Below, in pieces: positions 1 through 8,852 of a DNA stretch of 23,152 nt. Source of the DNA: Candidatus Kapaibacterium sp. (GTDB taxonomy: Bacteria; Bacteroidota; Ignavibacteria; Palsa-1295); the NCBI GenBank assembly GCA_025450975.1, contig JANWLI010000086.1, positions 1 through 23,152 of the forward strand. Direction: 5' to 3'. Positions within the stretch are counted from its first letter, which is position 1, and each line of letters opens with the position of its first letter. Made by a program: the position numbers and the translations under genes. Below the pieces are notes generated by a model. The model did not search any database. It worked only from the letters and a program-made list of their open reading frames with translations, and was not told the origin of the DNA.

Positions 1-1213
1 ACTGTACGAGGTATCGTTTCACGGCTGCTGCGCGGTCGTTGGCGAGGATCACGTTTTTATCATGCGAGCCGCTGGAGTCGGCATGTCCTTCGACGCGGAT
101 GCGCATCGTTGGGCGCACGTGCATGAGGCGGACAACGCGCTCGAGTTCGGGGACGAAGTCTGCAGCCAGGCCACCCTGGTTGGGGGCAAAAAGCAGATCT
201 TCGAACACGAAACGCCGGCCTTCGTCGAGTGCGACAAGTTTACGGGTCGAAAGCAGTGCACGGTCTTCGGCCTTGAGGAGATCGACGCGCACGGAATCCG
301 GCGCTAAGGTTGACTGCGATAAATAGCGAAGTGCGTACAAACTTGTGATATCGGACGTGATGGCGGTCAACACAGAATCGAACGATTGGCCGATATCGAA
401 GCTTGCGCCTTCGGTGAGCAAGGCCATTTCGTTGTACTGTCTCATATTGGGCGGCGTGATCGTGAGCAGGCGAAGTTCACGCTCGTAGAGGAAGTTGCCC
501 ATCTCCTGCATGGTGTAGTTGGTCCTGCCGTCGCCGGTCTCGCCTCGTTGGAAACAGGGAGCATCGGTGATATGAATAACCAGCTTCAAGGCAATATCGC
601 GAAACGGCATTCGTGTTGCAGCGGCGAGTGCTTCGAGGCCATTCTCCGGAATATCGCCGCCGCCGACGGTCTCGATCTGCTCGACCCAGGTGATAAACTG
701 CTTCACATCTTCAGTAAGGGTCGGGCTCGTCCACTCGACGATATCGGAAAACCGCACGATGCCAAGTTGAAAATCGAAGCCTTGCGAACGAAGCTGCGTT
801 GCAAATTTTGTGATGTTCTCTTTGACGGAGTTGATCTTATCGAGCATGGATGCCGTCTGGTCGATGACGAAGACGATATCGACAGGGACGCGGTTGGAAG
901 AGCTAATAAGATCGAGGGACAGGATCGGCCGCTGGATGCCATTTTCCAGGACGAGCAGGTCTTCTTTCTTGAGATTACGGACGAAGATGTTGCGGTTATT
1001 CGTGGCGCCGAAAATGATGCTCATTTCGGGGAAGTGCGTGATATCGACATTCTTAATGTCGAGCAGGACATCGCCGCGCAGTGACTGGACGCCGGAAGTG
1101 CGCCCACGGGTGGCTATATCACGCTTTTTTTCAAGGATACGTCCTTTTTGCGGTTGGCATAACGCCAGACCGGACATCAGGACGATGAATAATATGAGTA
1201 TGCGAGCGAACAA
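1..1213 (-). CDS. VWA domain-OmpA domain envelope protein, truncated by the window edge
   Basis: Reading the minus strand from a TTG at 1213 gives 404 uninterrupted codons that run off the left edge, so the C-terminus is missing. Residues 1-20 form a hydrophobic signal peptide beginning MFARILIL. Residues about 110-290 are a von Willebrand A domain: the metal site is D118-Q-T-A-S122 (a DxTxS variant), followed by GGGDIPENGLEAL and VIHITDAP. Residues about 339-404 begin an OmpA/MotB peptidoglycan-binding domain with LFAPNQGG and VEGHADSSG. An in-frame stop at 1217-1219 limits the start; the first ATG (1177) would cut the signal peptide, so TTG is preferred. No ribosome site or TAnnTTTG box is clear upstream. 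It is probably a periplasmic or outer-membrane protein attached to peptidoglycan; its ligand is unknown. It diverges from the BNR gene at 1362. Confidence 0.85.
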   Translation of the reverse strand, partial: MFARILILFIVLMSGLALCQPQKGRILEKKRDIATRGRTSGVQSLRGDVLLDIKNVDITHFPEMSIIFGATNNRNIFVRNLKKEDLLVLENGIQRPILSLDLISSSNRVPVDIVFVIDQTASMLDKINSVKENITKFATQLRSQGFDFQLGIVRFSDIVEWTSPTLTEDVKQFITWVEQIETVGGGDIPENGLEALAAATRMPFRDIALKLVIHITDAPCFQRGETGDGRTNYTMQEMGNFLYERELRLLTITPPNMRQYNEMALLTEGASFDIGQSFDSVLTAITSDITSLYALRYLSQSTLAPDSVRVDLLKAEDRALLSTRKLVALDEGRRFVFEDLLFAPNQGGLAADFVPELERVVRLMHVRPTMRIRVEGHADSSGSHDKNVILANDRAAAVKRYLVQ

Positions 1214-1324
1214 CGGCTAATTTACGGAGTGTGATGGTCTCTGCACGAAAAAGTCGGGGGTTTACCTATAAACCCAAATACCTGCACAACGTTACAGGCT
1301 ATTTACTCATTTTACGAATACCTA

Positions 1325-1357
1325 AGTAACTGTTACATTTTGAAAGCGTTATCTTTG
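1325..1357 (+). promoter_or_regulatory. Promoter of the first BNR gene with upstream dyad
   Basis: The -7 element TATCTTTG lies at 1350-1357 and matches the Bacteroidota TAnnTTTG consensus. AGTAACTGTTA (1325-1335) lies exactly 14 bases upstream and contains the perfect dyad GTAAC-T-GTTAC (1326-1336). Only four bases separate the -7 box from the ATG at 1362, so the mRNA is probably leaderless. The same arrangement recurs at 4140-4172. Start-site and regulator are inferred. Confidence 0.7.
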
Positions 1358-1361
1358 CAAT

Positions 1362-4097
1362 ATGAGGGCACTGGCACTATTCGTCCTACTTTTTCCAACC
1401 TATCTTTTTGGCGGCTGGACCCTCATCCGCCATTTTAACCAACCGGTCAGCTGTGGGTTTTTCTATGATCCGGATCGCGGGTTCATCGGCACGTGCTCCA
1501 ATAATGAACGTGGCCAGCCGCAGATCTGGAAGACGACCGATGGGGGGAGTTCGTGGCGCCAGGCGAGCGTGCCGTTCGTCGTCGATGCGAGAATGACGAG
1601 CATCCACATGCAAAGCGATCTTGTCGGCTATGCGTCGTTATGGGAGTATGATGGTAACCATGGAATATGGAAAACGATCAATGGCGGTCTTACGTGGTAT
1701 GAGCATACGCAGGGGAATAATCTTGGGGCAACGTCCGTGCACGCCACTCCGCATGCTCTTATCGTCACGACCTGGCCACAGCTAAATCGTGGGCAGGTCG
1801 GAGGATTTTCTCTCAACGATGGTGGGACGATCGTCCCAGCATTTGAAAGTGCATTTACTGATGAATCCAACGGCATCGCTTTCGTGAATGACTCACAAGG
1901 AGTCGTTACTCCCGGGCCGCAGAGTAATACGATTGCAGATAGAAAGAGCAATTGTTTTTTCACAGAGGACGGCGGAAGGACCTGGCAGGAAGGCGGATTG
2001 ATCAGCGAAAGTTGGAGCATCTATGGTAAAAAGGGAACAACTTCGTTCTTTGCTTTGCCGGAAGGAAATCAGCTCGATCCGCAAACAACGGTCGTCTCAT
2101 CCCAAGATGTGGGCCGAAGCTGGCGAACACTCTTCCCATTTTCGTCTGCGATGCAATTTACCGGTGATATTGATGGTGCCGGCCGGACGCTGTATGTACA
2201 AACGAACGAGCAAACCAATAGCGGGTTCTTTCGCTCGGACGATCTGGGCATCACGTGGAAATCTGTTGGCGGCCCGTCGCATGAACGCGATACGCGGTTT
2301 GTCGTTACCGGATGTAACGGCGCTGTTGTCTATGGGTTCGATATTGACGGAAATGTATGGAAGACAACCGACGGAGGCGACGGTACGCTAACGCTTACCA
2401 TTTCGGATCTCGATGTGAGTGTTGACACGCTGGAGTTCTTCACATCATGTGCGAAGGTCAAACAGTGGGTGCCGATCACGCTTCACAGTTGCCTCGATAC
2501 TATTTCGATCGACATGATCACGGTTGAGAACGACCCGACGTCGCAATTCTCGATCGATACAAGTACGGTGAGTTCTGCTCTCTCCGGCTCTGTATTGCAA
2601 CTGCCGGTTAGTTATGCTGCAGGAGTCGACGGGATGCAGCAATCAACCATACGTATTCGGGCTCACGCAGGGAGCACAACGATCGACACGACCATCGTCA
2701 TACTCATCGGCGTAACCGAGCGGCCTACGCCACTTGCAATAGGCATCGATTCGCTGCAACTGAGCACGGTGTGTCCCGATGTCTGGGGCACGATCCCGAT
2801 GACGTTTGGCAGCTGCGATGATTCGATCACCATTGATACGATCATGATCGAAGGCGATGGTAGCGGCCAGTTTACGATCGATACGCTCACTTCCAATTTT
2901 CTTGTACGTACGTTCAGTACGTTTGCGATCCCGATCCGCTACGCTCGCGGAGCGCCGGGGTCGCGCGCGATACGTGTGCGGGTCAGAGCGCATGCTTCCG
3001 ATATCCAGATCGACACCGTCATTACGGTAACCGGGACTACTTTCCGTATTCCCGATCCATACAGCGGTGGCGACTCGCTTCACCTGAGTACAGTCTGTAC
3101 GGACGTTCGGGGATGGGTGCCGGTAACGCTGCGGAGCTGTGACGATTCAATTTTGATCGAGTCGATCCTGATAGAAAATGATGTGGACGGTCATTTCTCC
3201 GTCGATACGATCCCCGCAGGCTTTCGTGTGCCTGCAGGGACGCCGCTGGAGATACCCATTCTTTATAGAGCAGGTGTGCCGGGGCAACGGTCAGGTCGTA
3301 TCCGGCTGGTCGTTCGTGCATCAGATCTTTTCATCGACACGGTCATCTATCTTTTGGGCAGTACCATTAAACTTCCGGAGCCGTATGTTCCTACGATCAA
3401 TCAGAAGCATGCAGGGGACACCGTACACATTCCGATCTACCTCGACCGGACGACGGATCTGTTCTCCTTCAGTGACTATGAGTTCAAGATGAGCTTTCAT
3501 ACCGATCTGATCGATGCGTTTGCATTCGATTCAGTCGGTACGTTAACGCGGAATATCAGTACGTATACGTTTTCTCCACGTTCGGACGGTGTCCAATGCC
3601 GGTTCTCGCTGGGCAGTCCGATCACGGAGGCACGCGATCTTGCACAGCCACTGCTTGTGATCTTGGCGCGAGTATATTTAACATCGGAGACGACGACGAC
3701 GGTAACGGTCGATTCGTTTTCGGTTTCGTCGGGAGTATTTACAACGTCGCTGCTTGGGTGCAGCGAGCGGTCGTCTTCGTTTACGATCGAATATCTCTGC
3801 GGCGACTCGACGATCTCTGCGTTCATGCGAACGGGCACGGTCTCGCTTTCGAACATCCGGCCGAATCCGGGTACAACCTATGTCGATCTTGATATTAGTC
3901 TTCCGGACGAGGGAGCAGTGCGGCTTGAGATGGTCGATCTTAGTGGTGCCGTCGTGCGGCAGTTCGATGCGCTAGAGCTTTCTGCAGGGACGCATACGAT
4001 GCGTATCCCAACCGATGAACTGGCGGCAGGCCTCTACTCCTTCAGGATGAGGACGCCGTTTGGCAATGCGGTACAATCGGTGATAATTGTCAGGTAA
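1362..4097 (+). CDS. T9SS-secreted Asp-box (BNR) propeller protein with three Ig-like repeats and a cohesin-like domain
   Basis: The 911-aa product starts with a signal peptide (MRALALFVLLF). Residues 19-343 are a sortilin/BNR-type beta-propeller with Asp-boxes such as TTDGGSSW (58-65), TINGGLTW (105-112), TEDGGRTW (201-208) and SDDLGITW (292-299). Three repeats of about 105 residues follow (about 353-450, 461-560, 568-670), each with a pair of cysteines 14 apart (C363/C377, C471/C485, C579/C593) and a pattern like ASH/choice-of-anchor Ig domains. Residues about 682-815 resemble a cohesin-like beta-sandwich. The C-terminal 85 residues (SNIRPNPG to SVIIVR) are a type A T9SS sorting domain, so the protein should be surface-attached or released. 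No glycosidase residues are evident and the function is unknown. It is paralogous to the next gene, which lacks the three repeats. Confidence 0.9.
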   Translation: MRALALFVLLFPTYLFGGWTLIRHFNQPVSCGFFYDPDRGFIGTCSNNERGQPQIWKTTDGGSSWRQASVPFVVDARMTSIHMQSDLVGYASLWEYDGNHGIWKTINGGLTWYEHTQGNNLGATSVHATPHALIVTTWPQLNRGQVGGFSLNDGGTIVPAFESAFTDESNGIAFVNDSQGVVTPGPQSNTIADRKSNCFFTEDGGRTWQEGGLISESWSIYGKKGTTSFFALPEGNQLDPQTTVVSSQDVGRSWRTLFPFSSAMQFTGDIDGAGRTLYVQTNEQTNSGFFRSDDLGITWKSVGGPSHERDTRFVVTGCNGAVVYGFDIDGNVWKTTDGGDGTLTLTISDLDVSVDTLEFFTSCAKVKQWVPITLHSCLDTISIDMITVENDPTSQFSIDTSTVSSALSGSVLQLPVSYAAGVDGMQQSTIRIRAHAGSTTIDTTIVILIGVTERPTPLAIGIDSLQLSTVCPDVWGTIPMTFGSCDDSITIDTIMIEGDGSGQFTIDTLTSNFLVRTFSTFAIPIRYARGAPGSRAIRVRVRAHASDIQIDTVITVTGTTFRIPDPYSGGDSLHLSTVCTDVRGWVPVTLRSCDDSILIESILIENDVDGHFSVDTIPAGFRVPAGTPLEIPILYRAGVPGQRSGRIRLVVRASDLFIDTVIYLLGSTIKLPEPYVPTINQKHAGDTVHIPIYLDRTTDLFSFSDYEFKMSFHTDLIDAFAFDSVGTLTRNISTYTFSPRSDGVQCRFSLGSPITEARDLAQPLLVILARVYLTSETTTTVTVDSFSVSSGVFTTSLLGCSERSSSFTIEYLCGDSTISAFMRTGTVSLSNIRPNPGTTYVDLDISLPDEGAVRLEMVDLSGAVVRQFDALELSAGTHTMRIPTDELAAGLYSFRMRTPFGNAVQSVIIVR

Positions 4098-4139
4098 GCC
4101 GCGCACGAGAAACATCCGGGCGGTTTCTGGTTTACTTAG

Positions 4140-4172
4140 AGTAACTGTTATTGTTGATCGGTGTTATCTTTG
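4140..4172 (+). promoter_or_regulatory. Promoter of the second BNR gene, twin of 1325-1357
   Basis: AGTAACTGTTA (4140-4150), then 14 bases, TATCTTTG (4165-4172), four bases and ATG at 4177. Every element and spacing matches the promoter of the first BNR gene, while the bases between differ. The dyad is GTAAC-T-GTTAT, with one mismatch. The repetition supports real function and fixes the start of the downstream gene at 4177. Confidence 0.7.
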
Positions 4173-4176
4173 CTGT

Positions 4177-5970
4177 ATGCGGGTATTTCTCCTTCTCATC
4201 CTGCTTCTTCCGACCGGCCTTTTTGCCGATTGGACTCTCCTGCGGACGTTTAACGATCCTGTAAGCTGTGGATTTTTTGTCGATGCCGATCATGGGGTGA
4301 TAGGAACGCATAATCACTACAATCGCGGTACGCCCCAGATCTGGCGAACCACCGATGGTGGCACAACTTGGACTCGTTCGACAACGCCAACCCTTAACGA
4401 TGGCAGGCTCACGAGCATTTTCATGAAGGATGCGACCATCGGTTATGCAACGATGTGGATGTATGAGTCGCCATTTCATTTAATGTGGAAAACGACCGAT
4501 GGGGGGCGAACGTGGTTTAATCATTCACAGGGTAATTCGAGTTCAACAACCTGCGTCTATGCTACTCCGCATTCGTTGGTCCTGACGTCCTGGCCGCAGA
4601 TTAGAAACTTTGATCGAGGTGGGTTTTCGCTTGACGACGGACGTACGATCAACGAGACGTTTTTCAATGGCTTTACAGAGGAGTCAAACGGTATCGATTT
4701 TTCCGATGATCTTACCGGTGTTGTTACCCCGGGTCCGAATGCGGATTTCACCGATGAGAAAAGTCCCTGCTTTTTTACCACGGATGGAGGTCGCACCTGG
4801 GCTGAAGGCGGGATGATGAGCGAAAGCTGGGGCGTCTATGGCGCTCGCGGCACGACGACATTTCTCGCATTGCCAGAGGGCAATCAGCGGGATCCGCAGA
4901 CATCGGTGGTGCGATCGACAAATGTGGGACGTACCTGGCAGACCGTTATCAGTTTTCCGAACTCATTTTCGTTTACGGGGCATATCGATGGAGTAGGCTC
5001 GACGATCTATGTGCAGACAGATGCCGATGGCACAAATTCAGGTCTTATGCGTTCGGTCGATCTTGGGACTACCTGGAAGAATGTTGGGGGTCCAACGAAT
5101 ATTCGCGATACACGATTTGTCGTTACGGGCTGTAAAGGTGAGATCGTTTATGCGTTTGATGTTAACGGCGGGGTATGGAAAACTGATGATGGCGGCGATG
5201 GAACGCTGGCGATCGAGCAAGTTGAACTCGGCGATCCGGAGCCGCTTCCCGATAATAGTCTGCCATTTATGTTTGGCGATACGGTCCGACTTCCGGTGTA
5301 TCTTCATACCAACTCATTAAAGTTGAAGTCTTTCCGTACGCGCCTGGGAATGAATACTGATTTTCTTGAGCCCTTTGACGTGGTGACGCTGGGGACGCTT
5401 TCCGACGGAGCGAACGTGTTGGTTACTTCCGATCTCACTGGTGGGAGTATTGAAGTGACATTTCCCGCTGAGCGCACGATCGTCAGAGCAAATACGCAGC
5501 TGCCGCTCTGTTATATTCTTGCACGGGTGTACTTGACGCGCGATACGACTACCGATATCACACTCGACTCGTTCATGGTAACGGAGACCGGAGCCTCGCC
5601 GAGAAATATTCTTTCCTGCCTTGGCCCTGACGGCACGTCGTTGGCATTCACGGTGAACCTGAAGTGCGGGGCGCCGACACTGTATCGGTTTATTCGTGAC
5701 GAACCGATCCTCGACTTTTCGTTTATTCGTCCCAACCCCAATCCCTCCGGTATTATTGAGATCGGGGTTACCTCACACTATGAAGGAGCCGTTAGCATCG
5801 AACTCGTCGATGCACTTGGACGTGTCATCAGGCGTATAGACAACCAGCTATTGACAAGTGGCGAGAATACGATCAGGGTTGCTGCGCCGGGTATTTCCGG
5901 AATCTGTTACGTCCGTATGCACTCACCGGCCGGAAGCATTCACTCCCGCCCGATCTTGTTTGTGCAGTAA
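4177..5970 (+). CDS. T9SS-secreted Asp-box (BNR) propeller protein, short paralogue
   Basis: I chose the ATG at 4177 although the frame is open back to 4087. That start gives a clean signal peptide (MRVFLLLILLLPTGLFA), aligns with the paralogue and sits four bases after a -7 box, whereas the upstream 30 codons overlap the promoter and the end of the previous gene. The 597-aa product has an Asp-box propeller (18-344; TTDGGTTW, TTDGGRTW twice, SVDLGTTW), a cohesin-like domain (about 363-497) and a type A T9SS C-terminal domain (about 512-597; FIRPNPNPSG to PILFVQ). It follows the first BNR gene almost residue for residue in the propeller, but the propeller passes straight into the cohesin-like part without three Ig-like repeats. 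Its role is unknown; it is probably surface-exposed and co-regulated with its twin. Confidence 0.9.
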   Translation: MRVFLLLILLLPTGLFADWTLLRTFNDPVSCGFFVDADHGVIGTHNHYNRGTPQIWRTTDGGTTWTRSTTPTLNDGRLTSIFMKDATIGYATMWMYESPFHLMWKTTDGGRTWFNHSQGNSSSTTCVYATPHSLVLTSWPQIRNFDRGGFSLDDGRTINETFFNGFTEESNGIDFSDDLTGVVTPGPNADFTDEKSPCFFTTDGGRTWAEGGMMSESWGVYGARGTTTFLALPEGNQRDPQTSVVRSTNVGRTWQTVISFPNSFSFTGHIDGVGSTIYVQTDADGTNSGLMRSVDLGTTWKNVGGPTNIRDTRFVVTGCKGEIVYAFDVNGGVWKTDDGGDGTLAIEQVELGDPEPLPDNSLPFMFGDTVRLPVYLHTNSLKLKSFRTRLGMNTDFLEPFDVVTLGTLSDGANVLVTSDLTGGSIEVTFPAERTIVRANTQLPLCYILARVYLTRDTTTDITLDSFMVTETGASPRNILSCLGPDGTSLAFTVNLKCGAPTLYRFIRDEPILDFSFIRPNPNPSGIIEIGVTSHYEGAVSIELVDALGRVIRRIDNQLLTSGENTIRVAAPGISGICYVRMHSPAGSIHSRPILFVQ

Positions 5971-7983
5971 CTATTTTACGACCGGGACCGAGCGGACATA
6001 AACGTTCTGTCCATCCGTGATCCTAACGGTGTAGATACCTGATGGATACGAGGTCATCGTCATGCGGTGGATCGGCGACGTTGCCTGCTGCGTAAGGATG
6101 AGTTTGCCAAGCGCATCATAGACATCGACACGATATGTAGTTGCCGTGCTCTTGCAGACGATAGCACCACTCGAAGCATCGACAGAGACAGTTGCGTTCT
6201 CGAGAGCTTCGTGCACGCCAAGCGATGCGTCGTATTCGATCGCATGCGTAGAGAGCAAACCGTAATCGCGATCGAATTTTACTGAATCGATTGTGCTACC
6301 CACGAGGCCATTCCAACTGGTTGTACGAGCTGCGACATTGACTTCGAGCGTGTCGACACGATTCCCATGATAGGCAAAAAACCGTAACGGTAAGGAGAAA
6401 TGGTCGCGGACTGTCTGCGTCTGGTTGATCCGTAAGAAGACGCGCTTATTCTCATTCTGTCCCCAGTAGATATCGAACTCCGGATGGAGGGCTCCGTAGA
6501 TCCACTGATCGAAAAATTCAGTAAGGTCGAGACCGAGAAGATTGGAGATCGTGCTCTTAAACGTGCCGGTGTTTGCATTGGCGTAAGCAAATGCATCGAG
6601 ATAGCCCTCAATAGCCGAGAAGAACACAGAATCGTTATTGACGAGACGGCGCAGGTGATGGATGACGCAAGCACCTTTGTTATATGTAATGGCGCCGTTG
6701 AATAACTCACCCGCCGGGGGATCGTAGATCGGGAAGTCGTTACGCACGTCATGCCACGGTGCGTCGAAGTAGCCATCGGCCTTCGATCGTATCGATGCAA
6801 AGTACCACTCGTATCCTCCCCACCCTTCGCTATAGATCGCTTCGGTGAAGGTTGCAAAGCCTTCGTTGAGCCAGAGGTCTTTGAACGTCTCGCAAGTGAC
6901 CTTGTCGCCAAACCACTGGTGGCCGAGTTCATGTGCTATGCCACCTTCAGCCCAGCCGCGAAGCCAGGAGCGATTTACCGTCGTCATGCTCTGATGCTCC
7001 ATGCCGCCGATCGTGATCGGCTGAACGGCAGTCTGGCCGTAGCGCTTAAACGGGTACGGTCCGAACCGCTTCTCGAACGTCCGCATCATTGCACCGGTGT
7101 TCTTAAACGAATGCTTGGCATTATACTTCGAACCGTCCGTGATGGAGTCCTGACCGTAATCTGCCTGCCAGACATAGTACGAAAGGGGAATGCTATCGGT
7201 CGGATCGTGCTGACGCTCGACGGTTTCATGCCAGGAGGCGAACGTACTTGCATTGACGACCATGAGGTAGGTAGTCAGTGGGCGGTCGCTTCTCCACTGC
7301 CAGCGATCGGTTGCATCGCCCGGCTCGAATTTTACAAGCTCTCCATTAGAAGTAACCGTAATGCCGCTCGGCACAAATACTTCGATTTGCGCAGCCGTTT
7401 TATCGTGCGGATGATCGTTGCAGGGCATCCACTGGCGTGCACTGAAGGGCTCGCTCATCGTATAGAAAATATCTTCTTCGACAAAGACAGAGTCTTCTGC
7501 GGGCCGCGGTCCGAGACCGACGAAATGTCCTTTGCGGTAAAAATGGGCTCCGTTATTATCTCCGGCACGCTGGTAATCGATGTGGATGGTCAGGTGTGTT
7601 CCGGCAGGTTGTTGGAGAGGCTCTAAGGGAATTCTCAGAACGCCATCGATCGGCTGTGGTGTCGGGACGATCTCTTTACCGTCAATGGTGATTTTTGTCA
7701 TCGTCTGGCTTTGGGCATCGAATTCAATGACTTCCGTAGCATCGGTGGTATTGAGATGGATCTGCGCGTTTCCGCTAAAGATCGGCTGCTTGAGCTCAAA
7801 GGCCTGGCGCAGGTCAAGCGTTAACGAATAAAAGAAAATGTCGTACGGGCGCTTCGGGAAATCGGCTAATGCAGTTACCACTTGTTTTTGTTTGGCATGG
7901 CTGCAAAGATCGGAATGCCGTGCAGATACCGTCGTTGACACGAGGACCGCAATAAGGAGCAGGGGTAAAGATCGTAGGGTCAT
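5971..7983 (-). CDS. M1 family zinc aminopeptidase with T9SS sorting domain
   Basis: The 670-aa product has a signal peptide (residues 1-21) and an M1 (gluzincin) aminopeptidase fold. Visible catalytic features are the exopeptidase motif GGMEH (326-330), the zinc motif HELGH (351-355) with the third ligand E374 in LNEGFA, and Y434 in AITYNKG as the likely transition-state tyrosine. Residues about 590-670 form a type A T9SS sorting domain (VDVYDALGKLIL, PSGIYTVRI, ending PVVK). It should remove N-terminal residues from peptides outside the cell. The long ERAP-type C-terminal helical domain is absent, as in short M1 enzymes. Its stop codon abuts that of the BNR gene with no base between. The leader holds the terminator of the upstream unit, so it is probably transcribed separately. 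Confidence 0.93.
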   Translation of the reverse strand: MTLRSLPLLLIAVLVSTTVSARHSDLCSHAKQKQVVTALADFPKRPYDIFFYSLTLDLRQAFELKQPIFSGNAQIHLNTTDATEVIEFDAQSQTMTKITIDGKEIVPTPQPIDGVLRIPLEPLQQPAGTHLTIHIDYQRAGDNNGAHFYRKGHFVGLGPRPAEDSVFVEEDIFYTMSEPFSARQWMPCNDHPHDKTAAQIEVFVPSGITVTSNGELVKFEPGDATDRWQWRSDRPLTTYLMVVNASTFASWHETVERQHDPTDSIPLSYYVWQADYGQDSITDGSKYNAKHSFKNTGAMMRTFEKRFGPYPFKRYGQTAVQPITIGGMEHQSMTTVNRSWLRGWAEGGIAHELGHQWFGDKVTCETFKDLWLNEGFATFTEAIYSEGWGGYEWYFASIRSKADGYFDAPWHDVRNDFPIYDPPAGELFNGAITYNKGACVIHHLRRLVNNDSVFFSAIEGYLDAFAYANANTGTFKSTISNLLGLDLTEFFDQWIYGALHPEFDIYWGQNENKRVFLRINQTQTVRDHFSLPLRFFAYHGNRVDTLEVNVAARTTSWNGLVGSTIDSVKFDRDYGLLSTHAIEYDASLGVHEALENATVSVDASSGAIVCKSTATTYRVDVYDALGKLILTQQATSPIHRMTMTSYPSGIYTVRITDGQNVYVRSVPVVK

Positions 7984-7998
7984 TAGAGCAAATAGAAC

Positions 7999-8027
7999 AA
8001 AAAAGGGGGCGAATTGGTCACCCCCTT
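7999..8027 (-). terminator. Intrinsic terminator after the Rieske gene
   Basis: On the minus strand AAGGGGG and CCCCCTT (8021-8027 and 8003-8009) pair around an 11-base loop, followed by a T6 run (8004-7999). It lies between the Rieske stop (8055) and the M1 start (7983), so it should end the S15-Rieske transcript. It is only about 15 bases before the M1 ATG, so any M1 promoter must overlap it. TCTATTTG (7996-7989), five bases before that ATG, is a weak -7 candidate. Confidence 0.8.
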
Positions 8028-8054
8028 AGAGTACACAAATTTTGCGCAAAAGTT

Positions 8055-8795
8055 TTATCGAACGACCTGCATTCTGCGGGAAATCGAGCCTTTTGGCGTC
8101 GTCAGCTTGCAGAAATACGAGCCTGTCGCCAGACTGCCGGTATTGATCGTAAAACTGTGATCGCCGGCATCAAGTGAGCCGGAGAATACGGTTACGCGAT
8201 TATTGCCAACCATATCGAAGAGCGCGATCTCGACAGCGACCTGCTCGCTCATCGAGATATCGAGTGTCGATTTATCGGAAGCCGGGTTGGGATACAGACT
8301 CCTGATCGCCATAACAGCGGCGATCTCATCCTGGACGTCTGCCGGTGTATCTTCTATCAGAAGAATGTTGCCTCCATCGAAGGTGATCTTATACCTGTCG
8401 AGCGAACGCGGTGTCGGGTTTGTCAGCTTTTTTCCATAGATATCGAAAGTCGAGCCGTGGCCTGATGTGCACGTCATCCTGTCGGAAGTCTTATTGTATA
8501 AGCCTACGCGGGTCTGCTCATGTGGGCAGACAGAAGACATGGCAGCAAACTCTGCTTCGTTGATACGATTAACGATAATACCTCTGGTGTTGCCAGGAAT
8601 TGCAACGTAGGCAGATCCCTCGACTGATAACAGCGTCGCGTACTTTGATTCACTAAGATCTACAGTGATCGGGCTGAAGGCAAGCGGTACCGTTTCCTTC
8701 GCCATCGCATCGCAAGCACAGGTGAGAATGCCGGGCGTTACCGCCGAGACGACAGTTAATCCAAACGCCTTGCCAATAAATTCACGTCTATCCAT
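8055..8795 (-). CDS. Rieske-type [2Fe-2S] protein with Tat-like signal and T9SS sorting domain
   Basis: The 246-aa product begins MDRREFIGKAF, a twin-arginine-like signal followed by a hydrophobic stretch (to about residue 28). Residues about 40-150 resemble a Rieske domain: C90-P-H92 and then C109-T-S-G-H113-G-S. The first pair matches C-x-H. The second is C-x3-H rather than the usual C-x2-H, so cluster binding is likely but not certain. Residues about 163-246 are a type A T9SS sorting domain (LYPNPASDKS to RRMQVVR). Tat export would suit a protein that acquires its cluster before leaving the cytoplasm. GGAAGG (8809-8804) eight bases before the ATG is a good ribosome site. It lies 57 bases behind the S15 gene, probably in one operon with it, and is closed by the terminator at 7999-8027. 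The redox partner is unknown. Confidence 0.82.
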   Translation of the reverse strand: MDRREFIGKAFGLTVVSAVTPGILTCACDAMAKETVPLAFSPITVDLSESKYATLLSVEGSAYVAIPGNTRGIIVNRINEAEFAAMSSVCPHEQTRVGLYNKTSDRMTCTSGHGSTFDIYGKKLTNPTPRSLDRYKITFDGGNILLIEDTPADVQDEIAAVMAIRSLYPNPASDKSTLDISMSEQVAVEIALFDMVGNNRVTVFSGSLDAGDHSFTINTGSLATGSYFCKLTTPKGSISRRMQVVR

Positions 8796-8852
8796 TGTTC
8801 ATACCTTCCGAATGTGGGGTTTTGATCGGTAAACACACATAGGCCATAGAAG

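Noticed and set aside
386..1084. 232-codon plus-strand frame
   Set aside because: It is antisense to the VWA-OmpA gene, whose minus-strand translation shows clear domains.
4087..4176. Upstream extension of the second BNR gene
   Set aside because: It overlaps the first BNR stop and the promoter; the signal peptide starts at 4177.
1362..5970. Sialidase or other glycosidase activity for the BNR proteins
   Set aside because: Asp-boxes are structural; no catalytic Arg triad or similar signature is evident.
6751..7626. 291-codon plus-strand frame
   Set aside because: It is antisense to the M1 catalytic region, including HELGH; no recognisable domain.
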